Source of the DNA: Streptomyces griseomycini
GTDB lineage: Bacteria > Actinomycetota > Actinomycetes > Streptomycetales > Streptomycetaceae
DNA length: 64,000 nucleotides
Direction: 5' to 3'
NCBI RefSeq assembly: GCF_014203535.1
Contig: NZ_JACHJI010000001.1
Coordinates: 806,001 to 870,000, forward strand
Shown: piece after piece, positions 28,273 through 37,136 of the stretch
How the letters are laid out: each line of letters starts with the position of its first letter
How positions within the stretch are numbered: position 1 is the first letter of the stretch
The notes under the pieces: model-generated
What the model was told of the DNA's origin: nothing
The model's database searches: none
The model's input: the letters and a program-made list of their open reading frames with translations, nothing else
Translations under genes and position numbers: made by a program

Positions 28273-29289
28273 CTAGCCGAAGTCGTACGCCTCCACCTCG
28301 GCCAGGTACCGCGCCCGCCGCTCCTCGTCGTCGTCCAGGAAGGAGGCGAGGAAGGAGTTGCGGGCCAGTTCGCGCAGGCGTTCCGGGCCGAGGCCCAGCG
28401 TCTCGCGCACCGCGTCGAAGTTGTCGCCGGCGTAGCCGCCGAAGTAGGCCGGGTCGTCGGAGTTGACCGTGCACAGCAGGCCGGCGTCGAGCATCGCGGG
28501 CAGCGGGTGGTCGGCGAGGGTGTCCACCGTGCGCAGCCGGACGTTCGACAGGGGGCACAGGGTCAGCGGGACGCGCTCGCGCACCAGCCGCTCCACCAGC
28601 GCCGGGTCCTCCACGCAGCGCAGCCCGTGGTCGACCCGCTCGACGCCGAGGACGTCCAGGGCCTCGGTGACGTACTCCGGCGGCCCCTCCTCCCCGGCGT
28701 GCGCCACGCGCCGCAGGCCCAGCGCGGCGGCCGCCTCGTACACCTCGCGGAACTTCGCCGGCGGGTGCCCGACCTCGGCGGAGTCGAGGCCGACGCCGGT
28801 GATGCGGTCCAGGTGGGGCTTGGCGGCGTCCAGGGCGGCCATCGCCGACTCGGCGGACTCGTCGCGCAGGAAGCACATGATCAGCCGGGTGGAGACGCCG
28901 TGCTTCTCCTCGCTCCTGCCCAGCGCCCGCCACAGTCCCTCGACCACCGTCCCCATGCCGACGCCGCGCGCCAGGTGCGCCTGCGGGTCGAAGAAGACCT
29001 CCGCGTGCCGCACGCCCTGCGCGGCGGCGCGGGCGAGGTAGGCGTCGGCGAGGTCCTCGAAGTCCCGCTCGGTGCGCAGCACCGTCATCAGCTCGTAGTA
29101 CAGGTTCAGGAAGGACTGCAGGTCCTGGAACCGGTAGGCCTCGCGGAGCGCGTCGGTGTCGGCGTAGGGAAGCTCCACGCCGTTGCGCGCTGCGAGGGCG
29201 AAGGCGAGCTCGGGCTCGAGGGTACCTTCGATATGAAGGTGCAGTTCGGCTTTCGGTATGGGCATCGAAATATCGTACGGCCGTTTCAC
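28273..29289 (-). CDS. Adenosine/adenine deaminase family protein (adenine-deaminase type)
   Basis: This 338-residue metal-dependent deaminase of the amidohydrolase superfamily carries [15 protein letters not shown] (first two zinc His), [11 protein letters not shown] (third His plus Glu) and the Asp pair in [11 protein letters not shown]. The variants HIEG, GEEGPP and DDPAYFGG are typical of the adenine deaminase (type 2) branch rather than classical adenosine deaminase (HLDGALRP, GxxGPE). It should therefore remove ammonia from adenine in purine salvage; databases may simply write adenosine deaminase. The GTG at 29289 overlaps the stop of the RNase Z-like gene; ATG 29265 is an alternative. 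Confidence 0.9.
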   Translation of the reverse strand: MKRPYDISMPIPKAELHLHIEGTLEPELAFALAARNGVELPYADTDALREAYRFQDLQSFLNLYYELMTVLRTERDFEDLADAYLARAAAQGVRHAEVFFDPQAHLARGVGMGTVVEGLWRALGRSEEKHGVSTRLIMCFLRDESAESAMAALDAAKPHLDRITGVGLDSAEVGHPPAKFREVYEAAAALGLRRVAHAGEEGPPEYVTEALDVLGVERVDHGLRCVEDPALVERLVRERVPLTLCPLSNVRLRTVDTLADHPLPAMLDAGLLCTVNSDDPAYFGGYAGDNFDAVRETLGLGPERLRELARNSFLASFLDDDEERRARYLAEVEAYDFG

Positions 29290-30194
29290 CGACGCTTCGG
29301 AAGCGGCACCCTCAGCAGGTCGTGCGCCACGGTCAGGTCCCCGTCGTACCCGGCGGCGCGTGCCTGCCGCTCGAACTCCCCGGGGTCGGAGTAGCGCTGG
29401 CTGAAGTGGGTGAGGACGAGGTGCCGCACGCCCGCGTCGCGCGCCACCCGGGCCGCCTGGCCCGCCGTCAGGTGGCCGTACTCGACGGCGATCTCCTCGT
29501 CCTCGTCGAGGAAGGTCGACTCGATGACCAGCATGTCGCAGCCCTCGGCGAGCGCGTACACGCCCTCGCAGAGCCGGGTGTCCATGACGAACCCGAACCG
29601 CTGCCCGCGCCGCACCTCGCTGACGTCCTCCAGCGCGACGCCGCCGAGCGCGCCCTCGCGCTGGATGCGGCCGACGTCCGGGCCCTTGATGCCGTGCGCG
29701 GCGAGCCGGTCGGGCAGCATGCGCCGGCCGTCGGGTTCGGCCAACCGGTAGCCGAACGACTCGACGGGGTGCGACAGCCTGCGCGCCTCCAGCGTGCAGC
29801 CCCCCGCCGTCCGGGCGAGCGGGCCGTCCGCGTCGACCGGGGCCTCGGTGAGGGCGACGGTCTCGCGGTAGGCGGTGGCGTACCGCAGCCGGTCGAAGAA
29901 GCGCTGCCCGGAGCGCGGGTAGTGGGCGGTGACCTCGTGCGGGACCTTGTCGAGGTTGATGCGCTGGATCACCCCGGCGAGGCCGAGCGAGTGGTCGCCG
30001 TGGAAGTGGGTGACGCAGATGCGGTTCAGGTCGTGCGCGGCGACCCCGGCGCGCAGCATCTGGCGCTGTGTGCCCTCGCCGGGGTCGAACAGGATGCCCT
30101 CGCCGTCCCAGCGCAGCAGGTAGCCGTTGTGGTTGCGGTGCCGGGTGGGGACCTGGCTGGCGGTGCCGAGCACCACCAGTTCACGGACGGACAA
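29286..30194 (-). CDS. Ribonuclease Z-like MBL-fold protein
   Basis: This 302-residue metallo-beta-lactamase-fold nuclease has the ELAC/RNase Z signature. [23 protein letters not shown] is at the N-terminus and the zinc motif [13 protein letters not shown] lies near residue 62. [30 protein letters not shown] closes the active site. RNase Z matures tRNA 3' ends; the flexible exosite arm is reduced, so another nuclease substrate is possible. The start appears to be TTG 30194, 6 bp after the HIT gene stop, since no ATG or GTG precedes the conserved first strand. It forms an operon with the HIT gene and the deaminase. Confidence 0.88.
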   Translation of the reverse strand: MSVRELVVLGTASQVPTRHRNHNGYLLRWDGEGILFDPGEGTQRQMLRAGVAAHDLNRICVTHFHGDHSLGLAGVIQRINLDKVPHEVTAHYPRSGQRFFDRLRYATAYRETVALTEAPVDADGPLARTAGGCTLEARRLSHPVESFGYRLAEPDGRRMLPDRLAAHGIKGPDVGRIQREGALGGVALEDVSEVRRGQRFGFVMDTRLCEGVYALAEGCDMLVIESTFLDEDEEIAVEYGHLTAGQAARVARDAGVRHLVLTHFSQRYSDPGEFERQARAAGYDGDLTVAHDLLRVPLPKRR

Positions 30195-30200
30195 GGCGGC

Positions 30201-30554
30201 TTACCCCGGGGGCCACTCGAGGCCGCGGCCGCCCAGGACGTGGGCGTGCGCGTGCCAGACGGTCTGGCCGGCACCGCTGCCGGTGTTGAAGACGATGCGG
30301 TAGCTCTCCAGCTTCTCCTCGTCCGCGACGGCCTGCGTCTCGCGCAGCACGTCCGCGGCGAGCCCGGGCGCGGCGGCGGCGAGGGCCGCCGCGTCCTCGT
30401 GGTGCGCCTTCGGGATCACCAGGACGTGGGTGGGCGCCTGGGGGTTGATGTCGCGGAACGCGACGGTCGTCTCCGTCTCCCGGACGATCGTCGCCGGGAT
30501 GGTCCCCGCGACGATCTTGCAGAACAGGCAGTCGTCCTGCGGTTCCCCTGCCAT
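30201..30554 (-). CDS. HIT family protein (HINT-like)
   Basis: This 117-residue histidine-triad protein has CLFCKIVAGTIPATIV at the N-terminus and the catalytic triad motif VWHAHAHVLGGRGLEWPPG at the C-terminus. HINT-type enzymes hydrolyse nucleoside phosphoramidates and acyl-adenylates. A strong GAGGAGG lies 8 bases before the ATG. It is the first gene of the HIT - RNase Z-like - deaminase operon. Confidence 0.95.
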   Translation of the reverse strand: MAGEPQDDCLFCKIVAGTIPATIVRETETTVAFRDINPQAPTHVLVIPKAHHEDAAALAAAAPGLAADVLRETQAVADEEKLESYRIVFNTGSGAGQTVWHAHAHVLGGRGLEWPPG

Positions 30555-30608
30555 GCGTGTGCCTCCTCACGCAGGTGATCTCTTTACCCGGGCATCGTAT
30601 CGGGACGG

Positions 30609-33600
30609 TCAGTCCAGCGCGGGCGGTGTCTTCGCCGGCGTCTCCTCCAGCGCGGCCAGCGCCAGCCGGACCGCCTCGTCCAGCTGCACGTCCCTCCCCG
30701 CCGCGTGGTCCTGCGGCCGCTGCACCACCTCCACGTCGGGGTCGACGCCGTGGTTCTCCACGCCCCAGCCGTGCCCCTCCAGCCAGAAGGCGTACTTCGG
30801 CTGGGTGACGAGCGTGCCGTCGACCAGGCGGTAGCGGCTGTCGATGCCGATCACGCCGCCCCAGGTGCGGGTGCCGACCACCGGCCCGATGCCGAGCGCC
30901 CGGATCGCCGCGTTGACGATGTCGCCGTCGGAGCCGGAGAACTCGTTGGCGACGGCGACGACGGGACCGCGGGGCGCGTCCCGGGGGTAGCTCTCCGCCC
31001 GCATGCCGCGCGGCTGGTCCCAGCCGACGATCCGCCGGGCCAGCTTCTCCACGACGAGCTGGGAGGTGTGTCCGCCGCGGTTCTCCCGCACGTCCACGAT
31101 CAGGCCCTCGCGGAGCACCTCGACGCGCAGGTCGCGGTGGATCTGCGCCCAGCCGGGGGCCTGCATGTCGGGGACGTGGATGTAGCCGAGGCGGCCGCCG
31201 GACATCTCGTGGACGTGGGCGCGCCGGTCGGTGACCCAGGCGTGGTAGCGCAGCGGCTCCTCGTCGGCGACGGGGACGACGACCGCGTGGCGCGGGTCGC
31301 CGCCGCCGGCCGGGGAGACGGTCAGCTCGACCGGCTTGCCGGCCGTGCCGACCAGCAGCGGTGCCGGTCCGGTCACCGGGTCGACCGGCTGCCCGGCGAC
31401 GGCGACGATCGCGTCGCCGGGGCGGATCGCGACGCCGGGTGCGGCGAGCGGGGAGCGGGCGTCGGGGTCGGAGGTCTCGGAGGGCAGGATGCGGTCGACG
31501 CGCCAGGTGCCGTCCTCGTGGCGGGAGACGTCCGCGCCGAGCAGACCCTGCCGGGCACCGCCGCCGTATCCGCCGCGCGGAACGACGTAGGCGTGCGAGG
31601 TGCCGAGTTCGCCGTGCACCTCCCAGAGCAGGTCGACGAGGTCGTCGTGGGTGGCGAGGCGGTCGAGGACGGGGCGGTAGCGGTCGAGGACGCCGTCCCA
31701 GTCGACGCCGTTCAGGTCCGCCCGCCAGAAGTTGTCCCGCATGATGCGGCCGGTCTCGTCGAACATCTGCCGCCACTCGGCGGCCGGGTCGACGAACTGG
31801 CGCACGCGGTCGAGGTCGACGGTGATGTTGGTGTCGCTGTCCTCGTCGTTCGACGCGCGCCGGTCGCTGGGGACGACCTTCAGCCGTCCGTCGGTCCACA
31901 GCAGCACCCGCTTGCCGTCGCCGCTGACCTCGAAGTGGTCGGCGTCCACGGCCAGGTGCTCGATGCGCTGCTGGGCCAGGTCGTAGCGCTCCAGGTCGGT
32001 CTTGGGGTCGGGGTCGTCGGGGGTGGCCCGGGAGGCGCCGAGCACCCCGCGCACCGGGTGCCGCAGCCACAGCACCCCGTCCTTGGCGGCGCGCAGGTTG
32101 GTGTAGCGGGCGGCCTCGACCGGGAACGGCACGATCCGGTCGGCGAGGCCCTCCAGGTCGATCCGGGTGGTGGGGGTGCCCTCGCTGTCGGGGGTCTCCT
32201 CCCGGTCCGGCGTCTCGAAGGGGCGGCCGTGCCGCTGCGGGCCGAACGGGGACGGGGTGGTCGCCGCGAGGGTGATCAGGTGCGGGCGGACGCCCTCGAC
32301 GAAGGCGAGGTCGAAGACGTGCTCGTCGTAGACCGGGTCGAAGGAGCGGGACGACAGGAACGCGAGGTGCTTGCCGTCGAGGGTGAAGGCGGGCGCGTAG
32401 TCCTGGAAGCGCAGCGGGGTCGCCTCGGTGACCGACAGGTCGGTGGTGTGGGCGAGCCGGATCTGGCTGAGCGGGCGCGGGCCGGGGTGGGACCAGGCGA
32501 GCCAGCCGGAGTCGGGCGAGAAGGCCAGCCCGGAGACGTCACCGTCCTCGCTGCGGTCGACCTCCCGGACGTCGCCGGTCTCGCGCTCGACGAGCAGGAC
32601 GCGGCCGTCGTGCGAGGCGACGGCGGCTCGGCTGCCGTCGGGGGCCATGGCGAGTTCCACGACCCGGCCCAGCCGCCCGGCGGCGATGCGGCGCGGGGTC
32701 GCGCCCGGGGCGAGGCCGGTGGCGGGGGCGAACTCCAGGGCGTCGTCGCCCTCGGCGTCCGTCACCCACACCACCCATTCCTCGCCGTCCGCGCGGAAGG
32801 TGCGGGGCCGCCGGGCCCGTACGCCCGGGGTAGCGGCGAGCGCGCGGGCGGGGCCGGAGCGGTGGGTGACCCAGTGGACGGTGCCGCGCACGCAGACGGC
32901 GCTGCCGCGGGCGGTGTGGTCGGGGGAGGCGGAGCCGAACCAGCGGGCGGCGTTCACCGGGAACGGCTGGAGGTCGACGCGCTGTCCGCCGAGCCGGACG
33001 TCGAGCCGGCGCGGCTCGGCCCCGTCGAGGTCGTCCAGCAGCCACAGTTCGCCGGCGCTGGAGTAGACGACCCGGGTGCCGTCGGTGGCGGCGTGCCGGG
33101 CGTAGAAACCCCCGAGGGGGGTGTGCCGGCGCAGGTCGGATCCGTCGGCGAGGGAGGAGTACAGGGCGCCGGTGCCCTCGTGGTCGGAGAGGAAGGCGAT
33201 CCTCCCCCAAGTTCTCGGCTCCGCTCGAACAGGGGGGACCCCCATCCCCACCCACAGCGGGTACTCGATGTTGCCGTCGAGGCCCTCGTGCAGGCGGACG
33301 AACTCGCCCTCGTCCTCGGTGTCGATCCACAGCTTGCCCGCCGTGCCGCCCCGGTAGCGCTTCCACCAGGCGGCCTCGCGGCCCATCGGCGCGGACAGCA
33401 GCACGGTGCGCGGCCCGAGGACCACGTCGCCGACGGGGCCGTAGGGCAGGGTGGCGGCCGGGCCGCCGTCGAGGGGGACGGCGCGCGCCCAGGTGCGGCG
33501 CAGGCTGGGCTGGCCGTGGGTGCTGAGCGCCAGCACCCGTCCGTCCGGGGTCCAGCCGCGCACCTGGGTCTTCCCGCTCCCCCAGTGCGTGAGGCGCTTG

Positions 33601-33854
33601 GCGGGGCCGCCGGCGACCGGCGCGACGTGCACCTCGGGGGCGCCGTCGCGGGTGGAGGTCCAGGCGACGGTGGTGCCGTCGGGCGAGATGCGGGGGTGGT
33701 TCACCGGCACGTTGTCGGCGCTGACCCGCCAGGCCCGGCCGCCGTCGAGCGGCGCGAGCCACACGTCGTCCTCGGCGGTGAAGGCGACCAACTCGCCGTG
33801 CAGATGCGGGAACCGGAGATACGCGGCGGATGCGACCGATGCAGGCTGTGTCAC
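30609..33854 (-). CDS. Tricorn protease homologue (S41 family)
   Basis: This 1081-residue cytosolic protein has the full tricorn layout: N-terminal six- and seven-bladed beta-propellers (about residues 10-650, with repeated PDG and Trp motifs), a C1 helical domain, a PDZ domain (about 770-860) and the C2 serine-peptidase domain. Catalytic elements are GELGTSHAYVVP (His), NEFSGSDGDIV near residue 973 (Ser) and the ENHGVDPDVEV block. Tricorn trims peptides released by proteasomes, and actinobacteria do have proteasomes. The GTG at 33854 follows TAGGGTGATC. A dispersed repeat translates in frame as PPVRAEPRTWG at about residues 204-216, in a surface loop of the first propeller. Confidence 0.95.
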   Translation of the reverse strand: MTQPASVASAAYLRFPHLHGELVAFTAEDDVWLAPLDGGRAWRVSADNVPVNHPRISPDGTTVAWTSTRDGAPEVHVAPVAGGPAKRLTHWGSGKTQVRGWTPDGRVLALSTHGQPSLRRTWARAVPLDGGPAATLPYGPVGDVVLGPRTVLLSAPMGREAAWWKRYRGGTAGKLWIDTEDEGEFVRLHEGLDGNIEYPLWVGMGVPPVRAEPRTWGRIAFLSDHEGTGALYSSLADGSDLRRHTPLGGFYARHAATDGTRVVYSSAGELWLLDDLDGAEPRRLDVRLGGQRVDLQPFPVNAARWFGSASPDHTARGSAVCVRGTVHWVTHRSGPARALAATPGVRARRPRTFRADGEEWVVWVTDAEGDDALEFAPATGLAPGATPRRIAAGRLGRVVELAMAPDGSRAAVASHDGRVLLVERETGDVREVDRSEDGDVSGLAFSPDSGWLAWSHPGPRPLSQIRLAHTTDLSVTEATPLRFQDYAPAFTLDGKHLAFLSSRSFDPVYDEHVFDLAFVEGVRPHLITLAATTPSPFGPQRHGRPFETPDREETPDSEGTPTTRIDLEGLADRIVPFPVEAARYTNLRAAKDGVLWLRHPVRGVLGASRATPDDPDPKTDLERYDLAQQRIEHLAVDADHFEVSGDGKRVLLWTDGRLKVVPSDRRASNDEDSDTNITVDLDRVRQFVDPAAEWRQMFDETGRIMRDNFWRADLNGVDWDGVLDRYRPVLDRLATHDDLVDLLWEVHGELGTSHAYVVPRGGYGGGARQGLLGADVSRHEDGTWRVDRILPSETSDPDARSPLAAPGVAIRPGDAIVAVAGQPVDPVTGPAPLLVGTAGKPVELTVSPAGGGDPRHAVVVPVADEEPLRYHAWVTDRRAHVHEMSGGRLGYIHVPDMQAPGWAQIHRDLRVEVLREGLIVDVRENRGGHTSQLVVEKLARRIVGWDQPRGMRAESYPRDAPRGPVVAVANEFSGSDGDIVNAAIRALGIGPVVGTRTWGGVIGIDSRYRLVDGTLVTQPKYAFWLEGHGWGVENHGVDPDVEVVQRPQDHAAGRDVQLDEAVRLALAALEETPAKTPPALD
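33202..33245 (-). repeat. Dispersed hairpin repeat inside the tricorn-type gene (copy 2)
   Basis: The minus strand reads GTTCGAGCGGAGCCGAGAAC between a C-rich and a GGGGG run. It differs from copy 1 (27106-27146) at only a few positions and is read in the same frame. Confidence 0.85.
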
Positions 33855-33899
33855 CCGATCACCCTACGCAAGCCCCCGCGGCGGGGACAGGGGTTTGGA

Positions 33900-34445
33900 T
33901 CACTTGCCCTCGACCGGGCGACACGAGGGGTAGTGGTCGCACCACACCGTCGTCGTGACGGTCACGGTGGCGGTGGGACCGGGTCCGCCCTTCGGGGGCT
34001 CGCCCACCGGTGGCGGGCTGGTGGCGTCGCAGTCGCCGAGACCGTCGACCCGGAACCACTGCTTGCCGTCCACCTTCGCCGTGAGGTCCCCGCGCACGCA
34101 GGCGCCGTTCACGGCGTGCGTGACCTTCCCGGTGACGGTGATCTCCTTGCCGTCCTCGGTCTCCCCCCGGCAGTCGACGGAGGCGACGGTGTCCTCGCCC
34201 CCGGAGGGCGACGGGCCCTCCTCGTCGCCGAAGGACGCGGTGCAGCTGAGCCACCGGACCCCGGCCTTCTGCCGGTTGAGCTCCTCGGTCACGGTCTCGT
34301 CGGTCGTGTACGCGACCGCCGCGGAGCTCAGTCCGCCCGGCTCGCACGCCACGACCCCGCCCACGGCCGCCACCGCGAAGCCGGCGACCACCACCGTCCG
34401 CCGCCATCGCGCCCCGCGCCGCACCCTGTTCGCCAACACCCCCAT
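33900..34445 (-). CDS. Putative lipoprotein
   Basis: This 181-residue protein has a basic N-terminus (RRGARWRRT), a hydrophobic core and a lipobox-like VGGVVAC ending at residue 34, so it is probably lipid-anchored outside the membrane. The mature region has four further Cys before a Pro/Thr-rich linker (SPPPVGEPPKGGPG) and a short terminal segment with two Cys (VWCDHYPSCRP). I recognise no domain. The start at 34445 is in front of the basic stretch. It lies 45 bp upstream of the tricorn-type gene on the same strand and may be cotranscribed. Confidence 0.75.
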   Translation of the reverse strand: MGVLANRVRRGARWRRTVVVAGFAVAAVGGVVACEPGGLSSAAVAYTTDETVTEELNRQKAGVRWLSCTASFGDEEGPSPSGGEDTVASVDCRGETEDGKEITVTGKVTHAVNGACVRGDLTAKVDGKQWFRVDGLGDCDATSPPPVGEPPKGGPGPTATVTVTTTVWCDHYPSCRPVEGK

Positions 34446-34504
34446 GGACGGCAGCCTGCCACCACCGCCACCGAGGCGGTAGGGCGCATACGGCCACTCC
34501 GCAC

Positions 34505-34510
34505 TACCCT
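34505..34510 (+). promoter_or_regulatory. -10 element for a leaderless transcript
   Basis: TACCCT matches TAnnnT and ends 6 bases before the ATG at 34517; no ribosome binding site is present and the -35 region is not clear. Confidence 0.35.
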
Positions 34511-34516
34511 GGCCCG

Positions 34517-34891
34517 ATGCGCAGTGAACGCCGGATCAGGAGGCTCGTCGTGGACGGAGCCACCACGGGCGAAGCGGTCGCCTACCTGTGGTCGGTGCGC
34601 CATCGGCACAGCACCGGGGGGCCCTGCCGGGAGGTGCTCGCACTGACCCGGGACGGGGTGACGACCCGCCTGGTGTTCCAGGGCGGCGAGGGGCGCCTCG
34701 TTCCCGACGGCTTCCTGCCCTCGGGAGCCGTGGCCCTCGGCAAGGGCGCGGCGCTCAACCTGCACGAGCCCGGTGTCGTACGGGCCTTCGTCGACGAGGC
34801 GGCCCGGCGCGGGCTGCTCACCGGGTCCGCGGAGCTGGACGGCTGGGACCTGTTCCCGGCGGTCGCCGCCCGCCGGGCGGCGGGCGGCTGA
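34517..34891 (+). CDS. Conserved hypothetical protein (124 aa)
   Basis: This 124-residue protein has a basic start (MRSERRIRRLVVDG) and a compact alpha/beta composition, without signal or membrane segments. Phrases such as LWSVRHRHSTGGPCREVLAL and GFLPSGAVALGKGAALNLHEPG look conserved, but I cannot name a family. It is alone on the + strand, 71 bp from the divergent lipoprotein gene, and converges with rsmE 9 bp downstream. The transcript is probably leaderless. Confidence 0.75.
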   Translation: MRSERRIRRLVVDGATTGEAVAYLWSVRHRHSTGGPCREVLALTRDGVTTRLVFQGGEGRLVPDGFLPSGAVALGKGAALNLHEPGVVRAFVDEAARRGLLTGSAELDGWDLFPAVAARRAAGG

Positions 34892-34900
34892 CCGGGGCCG

Positions 34901-35641
34901 TCAGGACCAGCGGCCCGTACGGGCCAGGAGCACGGCCGTCGCCGCGGTGCCGGCGGTGGACGTGCGCAGGACGCTGCGGCCCAGGCGGTAGGGCTTGGCG
35001 CCGGCCTGCGCGAAGAGCTCCAACTCCTCCGGCGAGACCCCGCCTTCGGGACCGACGACCAGCACGATGTCGCCGGAGGCGGGGAGTTCGGCGGTCGCGA
35101 GGGGTTCGGTGCCGCTCTCGTGGAGGACGGCGGCGAAGTCGGCTTCGGCCAGAAGTGAGGCAACCCGCTTGGTCGTCGCCGCGTCCGCGACCTCGGGGAA
35201 GCGCACCCGGCGGGACTGCTTGCCGGCCTCGCGGGCCGTCGCCCGCCACTTGGCGAGGGACTTCAGCCCCCGTTCGCCCTTCCACTGCGTGATGCAGCGC
35301 GCCGCCGACCACGGCACGATCGCGTCGACGCCGACCTCGGTCATCGTCTCCACGGCCAGCTCGCCCCGGTCGCCCTTGGGCAGCGCCTGGACGACGGTCA
35401 GGCGGGGGGACTCGGCGGGCTCCTCGGTGACCCGGCCGAGGGCCACGATCAGACGGTCCTTGCCCTCCGTGCCGTCCACCTCGCCCTCGGCCCAGCGGCC
35501 CGCGCCGTCGGTGAGGACGACGGCCTCCCCGGCCCGCAGCCGCTTCACGGAGACGGCGTGCCGGCCCTCGGGGCCGTCGAGCACGTAACGGCCGGCGCCG
35601 TCCGTGTCGAAGTGGTCGACGACGAACACCGGCGCGGTCAC
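34901..35641 (-). CDS. rsmE: 16S rRNA (uracil(1498)-N(3))-methyltransferase
   Basis: RsmE methylates N3 of U1498 in 16S rRNA using SAM. The 246-residue protein has an N-terminal PUA-like barrel (VLDGPEGRHAVSVKRLRAGEAV). The C-terminal SPOUT fold shows KGDRGELAVETMTEVGVD, then LVVGPEGGVSPEEL and the knot motif YRLGRSVLRTSTAGTAATAVLL. The GTG start overlaps the stop of the nitronate monooxygenase gene (GTGA). It belongs to the hrcA-dnaJ2 gene group, where rsmE is often found. Confidence 0.95.
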   Translation of the reverse strand: MTAPVFVVDHFDTDGAGRYVLDGPEGRHAVSVKRLRAGEAVVLTDGAGRWAEGEVDGTEGKDRLIVALGRVTEEPAESPRLTVVQALPKGDRGELAVETMTEVGVDAIVPWSAARCITQWKGERGLKSLAKWRATAREAGKQSRRVRFPEVADAATTKRVASLLAEADFAAVLHESGTEPLATAELPASGDIVLVVGPEGGVSPEELELFAQAGAKPYRLGRSVLRTSTAGTAATAVLLARTGRWS

Positions 35642-36711
35642 CGGGCACCTCCCGCCGACAACGCGGTGCGGGCGGAGGCGAGTTCGGCGGCCAGCACCTC
35701 CACCAGCTGCCCGGCGGGCAGCTCCCGGGCCATCCGGTGGCCCTGTCCCGCCCACAGCGCCATGCCCTGCGCGTCCCCGGCCTCGGCGGCGGCCCTGCGC
35801 AGCGGTGCGGTGAGGTGGTGGACGTCCGGGTAGGCGGCGGGCGCGTACGGGCCGTGCTCGCGCAGGAAGCGGTTGACCAGGCCGCGGGCCGGGCGGCCGG
35901 AGAAGGCCCGGGTCAGCTCGGTGCGGACGTACAGGGGGTTGGTCAGGGCCTGCTTGTGCAGGGCGTGCGCGCCGGACTCGTGGGCGGCGAGGAAGGCGGT
36001 GCCGAGCTGGGCCGCGGTGGCGCCGGCCGCGAGCACCGCGGCGATCTGGCCGCCGCGCATGAGGCCGCCGGCGGCGACGACCGGGATGCCGACGGACTCC
36101 CGGACCTGGGCGACGAGGGACAGCAGCCCGAGGCCGGAGCCGTCCGCCTCCGGGACGTCCCGGTGGGTGCCCTGGTGGCCGCCGGCCTCGACGCCCTGTG
36201 CGATCACCGCGTCCGCGCCGGCCCGCTCGACGGCCCGGGCCTCCTCCGCGGTGGTGGCGGTGACCAGGGTGAACGTGCCGACGCGGCGGAGGAAGTCCAG
36301 GACCTCGCGGGGCGGTACCCCGAAGTGGAACGACACCACCGGCACCGGGTCGTCCAGGAGGACGGCGAGCTTGGCGTCGAAGCCGTCGTCGCGGCCGCAG
36401 TCGGGGTCACCGAGCTCGGTCTCGTACCAGGCGGCCTCCCCGGCCAGCTGGTGGGCGTAGACGCCGACGGCGGCGGGGTCGGCCGTCTCCGGCTGGGGCA
36501 GGAAGAGGTTGACGCCGAAGGGCCGGCCGGTCAGTCCCCGCAGCTGCTTGATGTCCTGGTACATCCCGTCCGCGGTCTTGTACCCGGCGGCGAGGAAACC
36601 GAGCCCGCCCGCCTCGGACACGGCGGCGGCCAGCGGCGGCACGGAGACACCGCCCGCCATGGGGGCCTGCACGATCGGGTGCAGGAGGAGATCGGTCAGC
36701 GCGGAGGACAT
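35638..36711 (-). CDS. Nitronate monooxygenase family flavoprotein
   Basis: This 357-residue FMN-dependent TIM-barrel protein oxidises nitronates (2-nitropropane dioxygenase family). Evidence includes LLLHPIVQAPMAGGVSVP at the N-terminus, GFLAAGY, GVNLFLPQ, the catalytic-type VIAQGVEAGGHQGT, and VVAAGGLMRGGQIAAVLAAGATAAQLGTAFL for FMN phosphate binding. The ATG at 36711 has GGAG in its leader only weakly. It lies downstream of dnaJ2, separated by tandem copies of the dnaJ2 3' end, and overlaps rsmE. Confidence 0.92.
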   Translation of the reverse strand: MSSALTDLLLHPIVQAPMAGGVSVPPLAAAVSEAGGLGFLAAGYKTADGMYQDIKQLRGLTGRPFGVNLFLPQPETADPAAVGVYAHQLAGEAAWYETELGDPDCGRDDGFDAKLAVLLDDPVPVVSFHFGVPPREVLDFLRRVGTFTLVTATTAEEARAVERAGADAVIAQGVEAGGHQGTHRDVPEADGSGLGLLSLVAQVRESVGIPVVAAGGLMRGGQIAAVLAAGATAAQLGTAFLAAHESGAHALHKQALTNPLYVRTELTRAFSGRPARGLVNRFLREHGPYAPAAYPDVHHLTAPLRRAAAEAGDAQGMALWAGQGHRMARELPAGQLVEVLAAELASARTALSAGGAR

Positions 36712-37136
36712 GACGGCATGTTGTCACGTCCCCCGAACAAACCCGAATCGGCCCTTCCCCTTGGCATGAGCCACTTTTCGCACGGCCGCCGGAGCCGCGC
36801 ACGGCCCCGGCGGCCAAGAGACTCAGCGCCCGTTGAACGCGTCCTTCAGCCGGGAGAACAGCCCCTGCTGACCGGGCTGACCCCACCCCCCGGGGAACGA
36901 CCCCCGGACCCCCGGCAGCACCCGACCACCCGGCACCACCCAGCGACCCGAGACCCCGGCGGCCAAGAGACTCAGCGCCCGTTGAACGCGTCCTTCAGCC
37001 GGGAGAACAGCCCCTGCTGACCGGGCTGACCCCACCCCCCGGGGAGCGACCCCCGGACCCCCGGCAGCACCCGACCACCCGGCACCACCCAGCGACCCGA
37101 GACCCCAGCGACCCGAGACCCCGGCGGCCAAGAGAC
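36712..37136 (-). repeat. Tandem copies of the dnaJ2 3' end in the dnaJ2 - monooxygenase gap
   Basis: Two extra copies of a ~149/165-bp unit follow dnaJ2. A 71-bp segment (37123-37193 within dnaJ2, 36958-37028 and 36809-36879) is identical in all three. On the minus strand each copy encodes [17 protein letters not shown] plus its stop codon (stops at 37137, 36972 and 36823). The spacer is a G-rich tract; the unit nearest dnaJ2 carries an extra 16-bp duplication. The rest of the gap (36712-36808) holds no gene. Confidence 0.9.

Noticed and set aside
30705..34646. 1313-codon + strand open frame
   Set aside because: It lies antisense to the tricorn-type gene and the lipoprotein gene; its Val/Gly/Asp-rich composition is that of an antisense shadow.
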